Source: Mixophyes australis
Lineage: Eukaryota; Chordata; Amphibia; Anura; Limnodynastidae
Assembly: GCA_036250195.1 (NCBI GenBank)
Contig: JAVHZZ010000003.1
Location: 88,676,418 to 88,740,417 of the forward strand
Reading direction: 5' to 3'
DNA: 64,000 nucleotides
Within the stretch, counting starts at the first letter, position 1. Every line of letters begins with the position of its first letter. A model generated the notes under the pieces. It had not been told where the DNA came from and searched no databases. It saw only the letters and a list, made by a program, of their open reading frames with translations. Shown in pieces: positions 47,170 through 59,928 of the stretch. The translations under genes and the position numbers were made by a program.

Positions 47170-48860
47170 ATTATATTAGTTTTTTAAAAAAAGTGTGGGG
47201 TCCCCCCTTTAAGCACTATTAACCATAATGCTGCCAACCTACTGCTGGTGGCAAAAAAAATCAGGAAAATGTTTTCATGAGGCCCCTCTGATTTTCAGTC
47301 GGGGCAGATGGCATCATAGCAGGGGGACACGCTGCAGGGTTCCTCCTGTCATAAGGACAAACCAACCTCAGATTGTTCAATGCTGGGCTGCATTCCCTAG
47401 GGAGTGGGGTCTGCAAAAAAAAATGTGTGGGCTCCCCCCTCTAGGAATAACCAGTCCAGTGCTGAAAGCACTAGGGCTCTTCCTACAAGCGAATATAGTG
47501 TAAAAAAGAAAAAACAGATGCCATTTTTGTTTGTGGAACTACAAGGCACAGCCAGGTGGGGCTGCCTTAAACAGTCTGGGCATGCTAGTGCTTTTACAAC
47601 TGCAAGCAGGGCCGGTGCTAGGGTCCATGGCGCCCTAGGCATTTTGAAAAAAATTGGTCCCCCCCCCCCCGCAAAAACGGCACCCTCCTCCCTCCCCCCC
47701 TCACCCCGTCTTTCCTTACCTCACCACCGCCGCCTCTCTGCTCCATCTCCTCCCCTCCACTCACTGACACTAGTGAGTGGAGGGGAGGAGACGGAGCAGA
47801 GAGGCGGCGGTGGTGAGCAATAGCCTCTTCCCCCCTCCCCCGTGCATCTGAATGCTGTGCGGTGGCCGTGACAGGTATGGTCAGCGGTCGCCGCACAGTT
47901 TTAAAGTAATTTACATTCTTGTGGCGCCCTCCAGGCGCCCTCCAGAGCCCGGCGCCCTAGGCAAGTGCCTAACCTTGCCTAATGGGAGCGCCGGGCCTGA
48001 CTGCAAGCACCAACATACCCATGGCAGTCAGGTGATGATGGCACTTGGATAATCACAAGTGCCAACATGGTCTGACACCCATACCTTACTGTGACCTGTA
48101 GTTCCACAAATAAAAATGTTAAATAATCCACAACTCTCTCGTAAATAAACCCACATTTTAATAAAACTAATAAAACCCCAATAAATACACAAAACACCCT
48201 CTTTAATGCCACATCTATTTATTAAAAATAATTAAACCCCATATGCTCACCAATATGAAGTCTTCTTCTTTTGTCAGCAGCTTTTAAACTTGCTTGTAAA
48301 CCATGTCCATATAAATTTGTATTTCCAAATAAGGACCATGAAAATGTCCCCAAATTATTTGTACATCCAATAGTCCATGCTTGAAAATATCTTCTGATCT
48401 TCGGGTCACATAGATCTCCATATTTGTAACACCATACGTCAATGCTTATAAACAATCTTCTGATCTTTGGGTCAGGAGGACCCCCCATTTTTAATTCCAT
48501 CTTGATTGAAGTCTTCTTTCTTTCGGTTAGAAGGACCCCCAATTTGTAAACTCAAACCGGAACATGCTTGACGTTGAATACTGTGCTTGTATCTAATACA
48601 AGCACCCTGCCGCGACTGAAATAAACAGATTCACAAGCTCTATTTATAGACTAAAGTGTTTCCCATGACAGCGTGGGAATTCCCCTTAGTCTGTAAATAG
48701 AGTTTGCAGCTTTTTTTATTTCCTAGGCTGGCTTGTCTAGTGCTGGTTGCTTGAAAATCGGGGGGACTCCAAGCAATTTTTTCCCGATTTTCGCACAACC
48801 AGCCATAGGCTGGCAGCACTAAGGTTAAAAATGCAATTGCTTCTTGTGCTACCATTTACA
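47170..48860. repeat. Unnamed dispersed repeat, interrupted by a hAT MITE
   Basis: Shares motifs with 3570-4420 and 24360-25020 (CTAGTGCTGG, CCATGGCAGTCAGG, GACCTGTAGTTCCACAAA). The hAT MITE 47607-47999 lies within it. Two inverted statements of AGACTAA-GTGTTTCCCATG type occur near 48645 and 48690. Non-coding. Confidence 0.5.
47607..47999. mobile_element. hAT-type MITE with perfect 8-bp duplication and a long internal hairpin
   Basis: 393 bp, TIRs CAGGGCCGGTGCTAGGG / GCGCCGGGCCTG, flanked by ACTGCAAG at 47599-47606 and 48000-48007. The centre (47721-47818) is an almost perfect inverted repeat of about 45-bp arms (GGAGGGGAGGAG / CTCCTCCCCTCC) around CACTGACACTAGTG. GC-rich unlike its surroundings. 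No transposase. Confidence 0.9.
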
Positions 48861-48992
48861 ATTTCGTGGCATCCTTCTGTGGTGGTTGACCTCTTTACAA
48901 GAGTTAGCTTTCAATATTTTTATGTGTAACCTTTTATGAGTGTTGGGGAGATGGAATTTCTTTTAATTAACCTTCACAGTTCAGTTGTCTCT

Positions 48993-49674
48993 TGTCACGA
49001 ACTTACCTGTGCTGGCTCCGGCGCCATCCCCACTCGCTCTGCTGTGCGGCGCTTCTGGGTGTTGGCTCACGTGACTTGTGTGTCAGGGCGGTCTTTTCAA
49101 ATGTAGCCAGCTACATAATCTATGCTCTAACACTTGTTCAGTGTCAGAGCAACTTTATTCCTCTGCATCTGACCCCTGGTTCTACTCCTCAGTTTGTGTT
49201 CCAGTCTGCTCTCCCTGTGTGTTTCCTCAGAGCCCAGTGTATTGAACCTCTGCCTGTCTGACATTTCACTGGCTGATATTTGTCTACGAACCTGACTTTT
49301 TGACACTGATTTTGCTATTTTCCTTGCCTGCTCTGCCTGCACTTGTACCAAACCTGGCTTGTTGTGACCACTCTGCTGTTCCTGTTTGGCTACTCCGCTG
49401 CTTTCACGTGTACCGAGTTTGGCTGCTCTGACTACTCTTCACTGATTCCAGTGCATACCTGGTTCTGTATCCACCTCTTCTGTTCACAGTGCTACATCCT
49501 GAGACAGTCCAGTGGACTACAACCTGTGAGTTTCTGGCAGCAAAGCCCATCCTGCCTTGTGATGGTTCTTGGTGAATACCAGGGAACTCATTAGACTCCG
49601 CACCTCTGGTCTACGAGTGTCATCTGGGTTAATACTAGAGTCCAACCTATATCTTCTCACCAGCAATTGTAACA
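48993..49674 (+). repeat. Solo LTR, gypsy-like
   Basis: Starts TGTCACGAACTTACC and ends AGCAATTGTAACA, flanked by TCTCT / CCTCT (4 of 5). Its 3' part (GGTGAATACCAGGG, TTAGACTCCGCACCTCT) matches the LTR at 30467. The open frames within it are not genes. Confidence 0.6.
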
Positions 49675-50371
49675 CCTCTTCTGGAGTAATTTGCAAATTG
49701 CAATCACATGGGTAATAGACACATCAAAATACAATCTGTGTATTACTGTTACTTCCCAGGTTTCATGGATTAAGATTTTCTTTGTTCTTTGAAAACAAAT
49801 TATGTTGCTCTGTTCAAATTTGTAGTGATTTTCACTTGGGATAGGCACTTAGGTCTTGCAGCCAAACAATCTCTAACAGCCCATATTGGTTTTCTTGCCA
49901 TTACACAGCTCATAATGTGAAGGCATTATTAATTTCATTGGTAGGTCGATTTTGTAAGTAAGTTGCTGTCATTAGTGCTTGTATCAGAGTTTCTTTATAA
50001 GGTCGGCACATATTGGCAAACTTCTTGGCATTTCCACATGAGTGTGTTTATTTCTGCAACTCCATTTTGCTTTGGAGAGTCAGCTTCTCTGTTCTTTTAC
50101 TCCCCTCCATTATCAATACACAGTAGGGATGCTCAGGCTCGCTTTTGGAAATCCGAGCCCCCCCAAACTTAGGCAATCCGAGTACTGAGCCGACCCATAT
50201 CAGTACTTTTGCGTGTCCTCGGAACTGAAATCGAGGCAAAACGTCATTGGCTCTTCGTCGGAAGTTTTGATTTCCATAAGTACCTGCTTCCATAGAGAAC
50301 CGGCGCCATTTCACAGACAGACACAGAAGTGGTAACAGCGTTCTTGGTTATCTCCAGTGCCATTTTTCAGC

Positions 50372-51370
50372 ATCATTGCTCACACAGAAACTGGAGGGGT
50401 GGAAGTGACCTTAAAACTTTCATGTCACATTGCTTTGTGCCATTGATAATACAGGAACAGGAGGGGTGGCAGTGTCATTGTCACTCTCCAGTCACATTGC
50501 TTTGTGCCATTGCTCATACAGAGACAAGAGGAGTGGCAGTGTCCTTGTCACTGTCCAGTCACATTGCTGTGTGCTATTGCTCATACAGAAACAGGAGGGG
50601 TGGTAGTGTCCTTATCAGTCTCCAGTGGCATCGCTGTGTGCCATTGCTCATACAAAAACAGGAGGGGTGGCAGTGTTCTTCTTATCAGTATCCAGTGACA
50701 TAGCTGTGTGCCATTGATCATACAGAAACAGGAGGGATGGCAGTGTCCTTGTCACTCTCCAGTCACATTGCACGGTGCCATTGCTCATACAGAAACAGGA
50801 GGGGTGGTATTGTTCTACTTATCAGTCTCCAGTGACATCACTGTATGCCATTGCTCATACAGAAACAGGAGGGGTGGCAGTGTGCTTGTCACTCTCCAGT
50901 CACACTGCTCTTTGCCATTGCTCACACAAAAACAGGAGAGGTGGCAGTGTTCTTCTTATCAGTCTTCAGTGACGTAGCTTTTTGACATTGCTTATACAGA
51001 AATGGGGGTGGCAGTTTCCTTTCACTCTTCAATCACATAGCTGTGTGTCATTACTCATACAGAAACAGGAGGGATGTCAGTGTCCTTGTCACTCTCCAGT
51101 CACATTGCTGTGTGTCATTGCTCATACAAAAATAGGAGGGATGGCAGTGTTTTTATCAGTCTCCAGTGCCATTGCTCATACAGAAACAGGGGTAGCAGAC
51201 AGTGTTATTGTTATTCTCCAGTGCTATTGCTCAGTGCCATTGCTCACACAGAAACAGAAGGGGTGGCAGTGTTCTTGGCCTTCTCCAGTCTCCAGTGTCT
51301 TTGCTCAGGGCCATTGCTTTGCTCACACAGAAACAGAAGGAGCTGCAGTGTTCTTGTCAGTCTCCAATAC
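50372..51370 (+). repeat. Minisatellite, about 65-70-bp units
   Basis: Around fifteen diverged copies of a unit with GCCATTGCTCATACAGAAAC, AGGAGGGGTGGCAGTGT and CTCCAGTCACATTGC. All three + frames stay open for long stretches because of the unit's composition; the resulting peptides are translated repeat, not proteins. Confidence 0.92.
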
Positions 51371-51549
51371 CATAGCTCAACACCATCAATATGACAGCCA
51401 GCTGCTAGCACCAGTCATGATGAAATTAATCCTTCTACATCATCTACTAAAGCCTATGCTTAAGGGCATTTAAGTCAGGGAAGCTGAAATCCAAAAAACA
51501 AGCTTTTACATTGGTAAAGAAAAAAACACCTCTCTAATAAAGGGAAAGT

Positions 51550-52137
51550 TTACTGTAGAAAATCATGAAATTGCCCACATGCCATCCTACCCATAATATT
51601 GACAAGCATACCAGCACAAGACACACCACCAGTAGCCGGAGCAGCAGCAGCGGGCCTAATGCTCAAGGATTCTTCTGAGGAGTCCTGGATAGGGGAAGAG
51701 CCATCTAGCCTTAGCAACTTGGATGCATGACTAACACCGATCACTAGTGAGGATATTGATGATGGTGTTGGGGGTGTAGATTGCAGGTGCAGGGATCTAG
51801 CTGAGAGAAGGGAGTTCGCTGATGCTGGACTGCTTGTTGTTATTTTATTAGCATAAGGTTCCGATTTTCCCAAGAGCTTGCCATGAAATCATTTCAAAAG
51901 ACGTAACATGGTTTAGGTTCCTAGATGGTTAAGGTCCCTACCTCTACTGACTGTGGCTTTACAAACGCTACAAATGGCTAGACAACTGTTGTCAGGATTT
52001 GAATAAAATGAATTCCACACATAAGAGGTGGAATTTTTAGTCTTATGCCCAGGCATGACAATGACCTTCTTCCTATCATTGTAAAGAACTACTTCTACTG
52101 GTGCAAAACTTGCCACTATAGAGTTCATTAACAGCAC
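51550..52137 (-). pseudogene. hAT transposase N-terminal fragment with BED-type zinc finger
   Basis: On the - strand: SYVWNSFYSN, then CLAICSVCKATVSRGRDL, a BED finger pattern (VW..F, C-x2-C). Where the finger's closing His region should follow there are stop codons (near 51905). The frame then continues as LLGKSEPYANKITTSSPAS, a Ser-rich linker typical of ZBED-like transposases. The catalytic RNase-H-like and dimerisation domains are missing. Confidence 0.65.
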
Positions 52138-53190
52138 TGTTAGCTTAGCTGCATTAAGCCCATTGGCAGCATGTTTTGTAGGGGTCCAAACAAACCAAGC
52201 ATTTCAGCCACAAAACTGGCACTCCTTGTCGCTGAAGTGCTTGGTTTGTTAATGTGTGCATGTCCTTTTTAAGATCCAACATAAGGGTCGGTGGGAGGGC
52301 CCAAGGACAGTTTTATTTTGCACCACTTTTTTTTTCTGCCACTTCTGTCTGGCATTGTTTCCTAGATGTGTTCTGAACTGCTGTGTATTTGTGCAGTTGC
52401 TCTGTCGATTAGATTGCAGCTACAGTAGGATACAATTTGCACTGCCACCAACTGAAGCAAGAGGTGCTAACAAGGTGGAATTCCACCCTTTCTATGCTTC
52501 AGGGGAGCAACAGCGAATAGCCATCAGTCTTAGTTCATTGGTTTGTTAAACTTTACTTGCTATCCCTCCTGATTCTGTGTGAGTTTGTTAAACCTTTTTA
52601 ACATATATCCCAAGGACAATTCCATCTTGTACTGTTTGACATTTTGGCCTTGGTCTATCAGCTTGTGTAACAGTTGACAATTCAGGTCTTAACAATATTA
52701 TTAGGTCACCAACTCACATGGTGAACAGTATTATTAGGGAGGCTATTCACATGTGGACACTATTATTTTAGGGCTAGAGATATGGTTAAGGACAAGTCTA
52801 GGGACAGAGACATCTGTAATTGTGAATTCAAGCGGGGATCAATTAATATTGTGTGAGGATGATGAGGATGATGACAGCAACATCTTACCACTGTAGAGTT
52901 CATTGACAGCACTGTTGTGCTTAAGGCAGCTAAGCTATTGGCAGCTTGTTTTGTGTGGGCCCAAACTAACCAAGCACTTCAGCCACAAAACTGATACTCC
53001 TTGTCACTGGAGTGCTTGGTTTGTTAAACTGTACTTTTTAATATCTAACATAAGGGTGGGTCGGAGGGTCCAAGGACAATTCCATCTTGCACCCCTTTTC
53101 TTTTCTGCCACTGCAGTTAGACAATGTTTCCTACATGTGCTATGAACTACCATGTGTTTGTGCCATTGCTTTGTCGCTTAGTATCCAGCC
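52105..53190. repeat. Direct duplication of about 310 bp inside the hAT element
   Basis: Copy 1 (about 52105-52415) and copy 2 (about 52885-53185) share in the same order: TAGAGTTCATT-ACAGCACTG, AACCAAGCA-TTCAGCCACAA, AGTGCTTGGTTTGTTAA, CATAAGGGT and TGTGCCATTGC/TGTGCAGTTGC. They are separated by about 470 bp of unlike sequence. Confidence 0.8.
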
Positions 53191-54619
53191 AGCTCGCTGC
53201 AGTCTTTGGCTGGAAGTGGATGAGAATAATATTGTGACCTGTGAGGTGTTCAAAATTTACTGGAAATAACTGAAAATTAGTGTTATTGAAGTTAAATAAT
53301 AATGTAGGAACAAAAAAGATCCAAAACCAAAACACGTGAGGGCGGATTTGCCAAAACCAAAACATGAAGTTAATACAGATCCAAAACCAACATTTCTAAT
53401 ACATAGTAGAAGAATTTAAATGATCTATTATTTTATTTATTATATACATTACGCAGCTCTGAGATTTTCTAGCATCTCAGTGTTGTGTTTAATTAGATAT
53501 GCTTTTTTTGCGTGTATGGAGTAGTTATCTATGAAAGTCACAAAGTACTTTGCAGCTCTAATGGAAGTTACCTCTGCTCTACCTTGCTTTAAGTAGCAGT
53601 ACCCTTGTGGCTTTTGCTTTTTACATTACAGTAAATTATAAAACCCATTTGAATGAGCATTTTAAGTAGATATGACAGGGATTAAGTATTTATTTACCCA
53701 ATTTGGTACGTGAGATAACAACTCCTCTTTCAGTAATAGAGTCGCTTACTTTCGAGATGTGAAACTGTTTCCCTTTACCCAAAGCTGATATGAGAAATTT
53801 TGATTATAGCAGACAATCATCTACCAACTTTAGTCTGAGTTCCCAGAGGGAGATTCTGCAACCCAGTGATTGCAAGAGGAGCTGAAGATGTTGTTTAGAG
53901 TTGAGTTCCAGAGTTGGCCTTAGTTCTGATAATGATGGCAATAGGAGAGCTAAAGATAGTTGACAGTATAGTTGACAGTACAGGATGCTGTTAGACTGAC
54001 ATATCAGGGATGAGTGGTATGAGCATTGGGGTTGACACTGAGAGAAATTCTGCAGGAGCATGTGATCTGAGTCTGCCCACCTGAGAGTCCTGAGCATGAC
54101 AGATAGAGCAGAACGTTAGAATCCTGTGTTGTGTGAGAGCTGGAGAGGACAACAAAGCCCAGTATTGCAGAGATCAGGAATTGTGGTCCAGGTAAAGTGG
54201 CATCAATTCAGAAAAGCTGCGCGTTAATATAGTTACTATATTGCTACCATTAATGATCTCTCTGATTGCTCTCAACTGCTCTAAAATTTCTAAATTTTAG
54301 TTTAGAAGCTCTTGCATTTCTTGATGCTTTCACATCTATGCTGAATAATTGCATAGCAGTTACATTTTACTATTTAAATCTAATTTTTAATGAAATGTCT
54401 GCAGTGTTTTCCGCATATGTTTTGATGGTTTTCCTTCACTAACAAGTTGATTACTACTTTAGCCTGCATGTTTTTCTTCTATCCAGGTGTACATGGTTGC
54501 TTTCTGGTCTGTGTGTGCTGAGCACTTCTCACAGGTGATCTTTACATAAAAAGCATTTCCACTTTGACCTACCATAGCTGGTAATTATTTTTAATCATTG
54601 CTATGCCTGATTTAAACTC

Positions 54620-54802
54620 CAGGGGGTAAATGTATCAAGCTGAGAGTTTTCCAGCGGGTTTGAAAAACCAATCAGATTCTAGCTATCATTTATTTAGTAC
54701 ATTCTACAAAATGATAGCTAGAATCTGAATGGTTGCTATAGGCAACATCTCCACTTTTTCAAACTCGCTGGAAAACTCTCAGCTTGATACATCTACCCCC
54801 AG
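54620..54802. mobile_element. Fold-back MITE, CAGGGGGTAAATGTATCAAG family
   Basis: 183 bp, inverted along its full length, with the CAATCAGATTCTAGCTATCA core seen in the copies at 33758 and 34297. The best-preserved member in the window. Confidence 0.85.
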
Positions 54803-55027
54803 ATTGGCAGCCATTTATCATGTAGTCAACTTCATTTTGTGTTTACAAAAATTTTGAGTATCAGATTACAATAATGATGTAGATTTGGTCAAGGTTCAGG
54901 TTCTTTGTAAATGAGGACAGATGGACATACTTGGGCAAAAATTGTGTGCAGTATATACAGTATAAAAATTAAAGCATGATTTGTCTGAAACACACCTAAA
55001 CAGACGAACAAAATCTGGGAGCATAAC

Positions 55028-55501
55028 TAGAGATGCTCAAACCATTTTGACAATGGTTCTCAAACTAGTTTGTTGAATCTATGCATGTGTTTGAAAATTA
55101 AGGGAAATTCTTGAACTTTAAAAGATTTGACCATGGTATGAGCCTGTTCAAATAGGGTAGAGGTTGTCCAACTTTCATCAAACCTGTTTGACACTTAAGC
55201 ATGTTCGACCTCTCAAAAGTTCCTTGCACGTTGAATTTGCTCAACGTATGTGTAAGATCGAATATCTACATGGCTTAAGCACATTTAATGAATTTGTCAT
55301 GTGTAGCACATAGCACATTCAGAGAAAACATACAATAGCTATATCCCAATTTATATTCAGTTGATGGAGAACTTAGAAATGTAGGTCAAACAGCAAACAA
55401 GCTGGCCTCAAATCATGTGCAACCACAAACAATTTTGAGACCATCAAACATATCCAGTTCGATTGCATTTTACAGGTGCTTGAATAGTTTGAGCATCTCT
55501 A
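55028..55501. mobile_element. hAT-like MITE with TAGAGATGCTCAAAC ends
   Basis: 474 bp, perfect 15-bp TIRs. The flanks AGCATAAC / ATCACAAC agree at 6 of 8 positions, compatible with a decayed 8-bp duplication. TIRs resemble those of the larger element at 50124, which may be a relative of its autonomous source. Confidence 0.7.
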
Positions 55502-56767
55502 ATCACAACAACTGAACAGGAAGGAATAATCACAGAGTCTTCAGCTCACATTTTCTTTCCTTGCAGTTATATGTAATTATAAAATTAGAAATTCTGATGC
55601 TGTGGAATCATCTATAGAAATAATTTAGCATCATAGCATTTAGTTGCAAACTTCGCATTAAACTAGATCAAACAATAACCAATTATCTTTTATCTGTCTA
55701 GTGCATATAAGACAATGCAAGCAAGTGCCTGATGGTTCAGTTTTTACACTGTTAATGAATTGGCTATTTTGTATATTGTCACTGTTGTCACTTGTTGTAA
55801 CAGTTGTCACTGTGCAGTACAAAAATAGATAAAGTACTTGGTGGCATTATCTCTCACTACAACAGTTCTCTGACATTCAAAATTGTTAGGGAACTTTAAG
55901 ACTTGTTCAAAACTGCAGAATTAAAGGACATATTCCCTGGACAGTATATGATTGGCCAATGACCAAGTCACAAATAACTGGTAAGTAAATAAGGACAAGT
56001 TAAACTTAAGTTGCAACTACAGATGAGCAACAGGAGTTGTTTTTATACCTAGTATGGTTGTTCTAGCACTTGTTCCACTCAGTTTTATTGACTAGGACAG
56101 ACTGAGAATAGTGAAGCTGTACCTGCTCTTGTATGGACTGAAATTATCCTCTGCAGGTTGTTTCTTCAAATGACTGCTCTGTGGCAGAAGAGTTGTTTAC
56201 AAAGAATAAACCAGAGCCTTAACGTGTTAGAGGGTGAATGTATTGGACCCACGGTTACAGCGCAACTCTTGCTCTAAACTCTGCTGTATCATTGCTGTTC
56301 TGAGGAGAAGAAGGCCTGATAGTGGAGCTTCTGCCACCAATGTGAGAGGCATCTTAGCAACAAATATCATGGGTGACCTCACGGCTTCAAATAAGTGCCA
56401 TGGATAGGATAGAAAAGTTGCTGTCAATGACAGTCACTCTTTTGCTACCATTACAGGTGTAACATACTGCATACAAACTGCACCTAGGCATTTCTTCCGA
56501 TTTTCAAATGTTTGTTTATACCTACAGCATGAGTTTGTGGTTACTTGTATGCAACAACATAGGGAGATGGGTGAATGATCATTGTAAGTTGGGTCCACCT
56601 CTCACTTTGTACTTTTGGAGAGGCACCGAACAGTTTTTCTGGTGGAATCAGTAGTGGGGGCAGCAGACTCACCTGTACTTGAGCAGAGAAGTGTAGTTTT
56701 CTTCTCAGAGTAAGAAAGTCAACGTGGTCATAAGTCCTAAAAACTGTTACGACCCAATATGCTTAAT

Positions 56768-56890
56768 CAGGGGCAGGCTGGGCCGGACAAAAAAAGATGG
56801 TTTTGGGCTAGTCCCTAGTCTGTACTAGGTGGCTGACCACTCCCCCAAGACCAGCCACCTTCTCCAATTGGCCGTGGATCCTAACGATCT
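56768..56890 (+). mobile_element. hAT-like left end, truncated
   Basis: CAGGGGCAGGCTGGGCCGGA resembles the end of a CAGGGGC-type hAT MITE; a similar start lies near 61785 (CAGGGGCAGGCTGGTCTGGA). No matching right ends were found for either. Confidence 0.35.
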
Positions 56891-57029
56891 GTCCCCCCTC
56901 CCTCCCTTCTACTATGAGATATACTCTCTATTACTGTCACTTGTGATGCGCACCACGTGACAGGTGCCATCCCATGTGTGAAGAGACTACACAGCTCGTG
57001 GGCGGATCGAGCTAGGTAAGTAGTAAGTG

Positions 57030-57640
57030 TGTGTGTGTGTCAGCCACTAAAAATGTAGTGTGTGTCAGCCACTAAATGAATGTAGTGTGTGTCAGTTACT
57101 AAATGAATGTAGTGTGTATCAGCCACTAAATTAATGTAGTGTGTGTCAGTCACTGAATGAATGTATTGTGTGTGTGTGTCTCAGTATACTAAATGCATGC
57201 AGTGGGTGTGTGTGTGGGTGCCACTAAATGGATGTAGTGTGTCAAAGGGCCAGTATACTAAATATGCATGTGGGGGTCACTAAGAAAATGTAGTGTATGT
57301 GTGGGGGCCACTAAGTGAATGTTGTGTGCGTGTAGGGGCCACTAAGTGAATGTTGTGTGCGTGTGGGGGCCACTAAGTGAATGTGGTGTGCGTGTGGGGG
57401 CCACTAAGTGAATGTAGTGTGTGAGTGGGGGCCATTATGTGAATGTAATGTTTCAGTGGGGTCCACTAAATGAATGTAGTGCGCGTGAAGGAGCCACTAA
57501 ATGAATGTAGTGTGTGCGTGTGTGGGCCACTAAATGAATGTAGTGTGTGCGTGTGTGGGCCACTAAATGAATGTAGTGTTTGCGTGTGGGGGCCACTAAA
57601 CGAATGTAGTGTGTGCGTGTGTGGGGACCAAGCATTCCCT
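57030..57640 (+). repeat. Minisatellite, about 33-bp GT-rich units
   Basis: Repeats of GGGGCCACTAA-TGAATGTAGT followed by GTGTGCGTGTG, becoming more regular from 57300 on. Alternating purine-pyrimidine GTGTGCGTGT tracts could favour Z-DNA. The open frames across it are translated repeat. Confidence 0.92.
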
Positions 57641-59634
57641 GCCTTATATACATAGAAGGGCCGATCAGGAATCAGGGGGCACAGCAGGATAAATCAGCTT
57701 AAGAAGGCTGTTAATTAATTTTGACAGTTTGTGCACGTACCCGGCTGCCCCTCAAGCCGGGACGTGTCATCTTGATAGCAAGGTGTCCTGCCATTGCCTT
57801 AGCGACAACCTGGCCGAAATCGGAAGCGATGTCCCGGTCGTCATGGAGCCAGTTGAGACGCAGCCAGCCTGTAACAGCAAGTTGCAGCGGCTTGAGGCAC
57901 CGTTGTGGTTCATAAAACCTACTAGTATGTTTTTAGAGTGTGGAAGAAAACCAGAGCACCTGGAGGAAGCCCACGCAAACACAGGGAGAACATAGAAACT
58001 CCGCACAGATGGTCAGGAATAAAACTCATGACCCTAGTGCTGTGAGGCAGAAGTGCTAACCATTAAGGCACCATGCCACTTTATTCTTAAAGTGTGATTT
58101 TCTGTACATGGGAAGATACACAGCCATCATCCTTGCACAAAATCCTGTTAGCTTCATATTTAGTATGATGAAACAGGACAGAATATGTACAACAAAACTA
58201 TCTGGTAATGTCTCAGCCACCTAGTACAACAGGGTAATGCTAAACATCAACTTTGGACATTTATTGCCACACCACAAGAACCTGGGTTAGGTTCTCTAAC
58301 ACTAGGCTGGGCGCTATGTCTCCTCCTAAATTACAGATTTCTATGCTAAAAAAATTGTCAGTTTACTTCTGATATAAATCGTATTACTTATATGATAATC
58401 TAACAATTTATATTGTTTTATTATCACAAATAATAGATGCATACTCATATTTGTTGCATATCATAGTTAGAAAAATATTTGCTTCTGTAACTCATAAGGG
58501 GACTCAGTACTTGTAAATAATTTCTGACAGGAAATTTAATTTATCCAGTAACCCTGGCTTATACAACCTATGTTGTGCCCTTTCTTACTTTCACAACGTA
58601 TTGCATGAAGAAGAAGATTCAAGATTGTAAGGAAGTTACAATCACACTGGCAGGATATATAGCCCTATTTTTATTTTAGGGTACTGGGATATTTCCATAT
58701 ACACTATTTCCATTTGTCAGCTAAGGAGTCAATTGGTTATGATGTTGCAGCCACCAATAAGTAGTAATAGTAAATATATAATTTAGCAAAACTTGAAAAA
58801 TCTAAAATTTATTTAATGCCAGCTGAATTCTTAGTACACGAGGCTGCTTTAAGAAATTATTGGGCACAGGGCAATGACTGCATTAGGGGACCTCAGTCCG
58901 CTTTTCAAAACACCAGGGGTAACTTGAGACTGTATCCCAAATATAGCATGTAGCAGGTTTTCTTGGGAGAAAAGATGATTCCATTGGTAACAGTTACATT
59001 TATAATTTGAGGAGCAATAACAAAGATCTTTTAGGACTTTTAGAATAGGAAGCTTACGGTTGGGTTTGTTTTTATTGTTAGGGCTGGTATTGGGGCTGGG
59101 CCAAGTATAGGATTAAATCTTCATGAAAGCTTAGATTTAGGACCTCATATGTTAAGCCAATATAAGTGTCAGTATTGTATTTTTACACTTTATATTTCAG
59201 TTAAAAGGAGACTCACCCTTTTAAAGGGTTTCTTGTCATCCTAGGACACCAAGGTGCTGAGATTGAAGCTTTCCAACCTAGGCTCTATTACTAAGAAGTA
59301 ATCTGTCATGGTTAGCCCAGAACAATTAGGCAGGAGTATTTGTTTTATAAAAATGACTTGCAAGTTGGTGGGAAATCATACAGGTGAAATAAGTGCTTTG
59401 AATAAACATACAGGTACATCAAACTATCCTTTTAAAAACTAAATGAGAAATTAGTTTTGTCTTACTGCCAAATTCTATGTTTCTATGTAAAAGGAAAGTA
59501 GACTTTTGCATGGTTATGGTTTAGCATAACTAAAAGTATTGATGTCAAGTATTATCGCAAGGTGATAGAGAGCAGATTGGTGATAATTGCATGCATGAAC
59601 TGAAAAATTCAACAATTTATTGTGGATCTATTGG

Positions 59635-59928
59635 CAGGGCCGGATTAAGGGAATGGAGGCCCCTGGGCTAATGGGGCCTCCATTCCCCTGTGAGGCCCCC
59701 CCTGTTAGCCGCCCCCCCATGAGTTCCCCCCTGTGAGCTCCACCCTGAGGAGATCTCGTGACACTCTCATGAGATCTTCTCAGTAAGGAAATTACTGAGC
59801 GCGTGGAAGGACTACAGTGACAGGCTCCCGGCCCGATCAATAATGCTGCTGAGCACTGTCAAGGGCCCTCTGGATGCCTGAGGCCCCTAGGCTGTAGCCC
59901 AGTTAGACCTCGGGTTAATCGGGCCCTG
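59635..59928. mobile_element. hAT-type MITE with perfect 8-bp duplication
   Basis: 294 bp, TIRs CAGGGCCGGATTAAGGG / GGGTTAATCGGGCCCTG, flanked by TCTATTGG at 59627-59634 and 59929-59936. GC-rich interior, no coding capacity. Confidence 0.9.

Larger units (their letters stand above)
50124..53398. mobile_element. hAT element derivative with BED zinc finger and minisatellite
   Basis: 3.3 kb with short TIRs TAGGGATG / CATTTCTA and an 8-bp duplication with one mismatch (ATACACAG 50116-50123, ATACATAG 53399-53406). It holds, left to right: a roughly 1-kb minisatellite, a transposase N-terminal fragment on the - strand, and a 310-bp direct duplication. The catalytic hAT domain is absent, so it is non-autonomous. 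The MITE at 55028-55501 has closely similar ends. Confidence 0.72.

Noticed and set aside
47404..47896. 139- and 92-codon frames on both strands
   Set aside because: GC-rich palindrome of a hAT MITE read in both directions.
50329..51473. Several 90- to 160-codon frames with repeated CHCSYRNRRGGS-like peptides
   Set aside because: They follow the minisatellite period in more than one frame; no start context or domain. A repeat protein is less likely than translated repeat.
57453..57653. Repeated THYIHLVA / NECSVCVCGP peptides
   Set aside because: Both strands of the 33-bp minisatellite give open frames; low complexity only.
58240..58300. ATCAACTTTGGACATTT as a possible scramblase 'NFGI' exon
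   Set aside because: The surrounding frame has no conserved scramblase residues and no acceptor or donor in phase.
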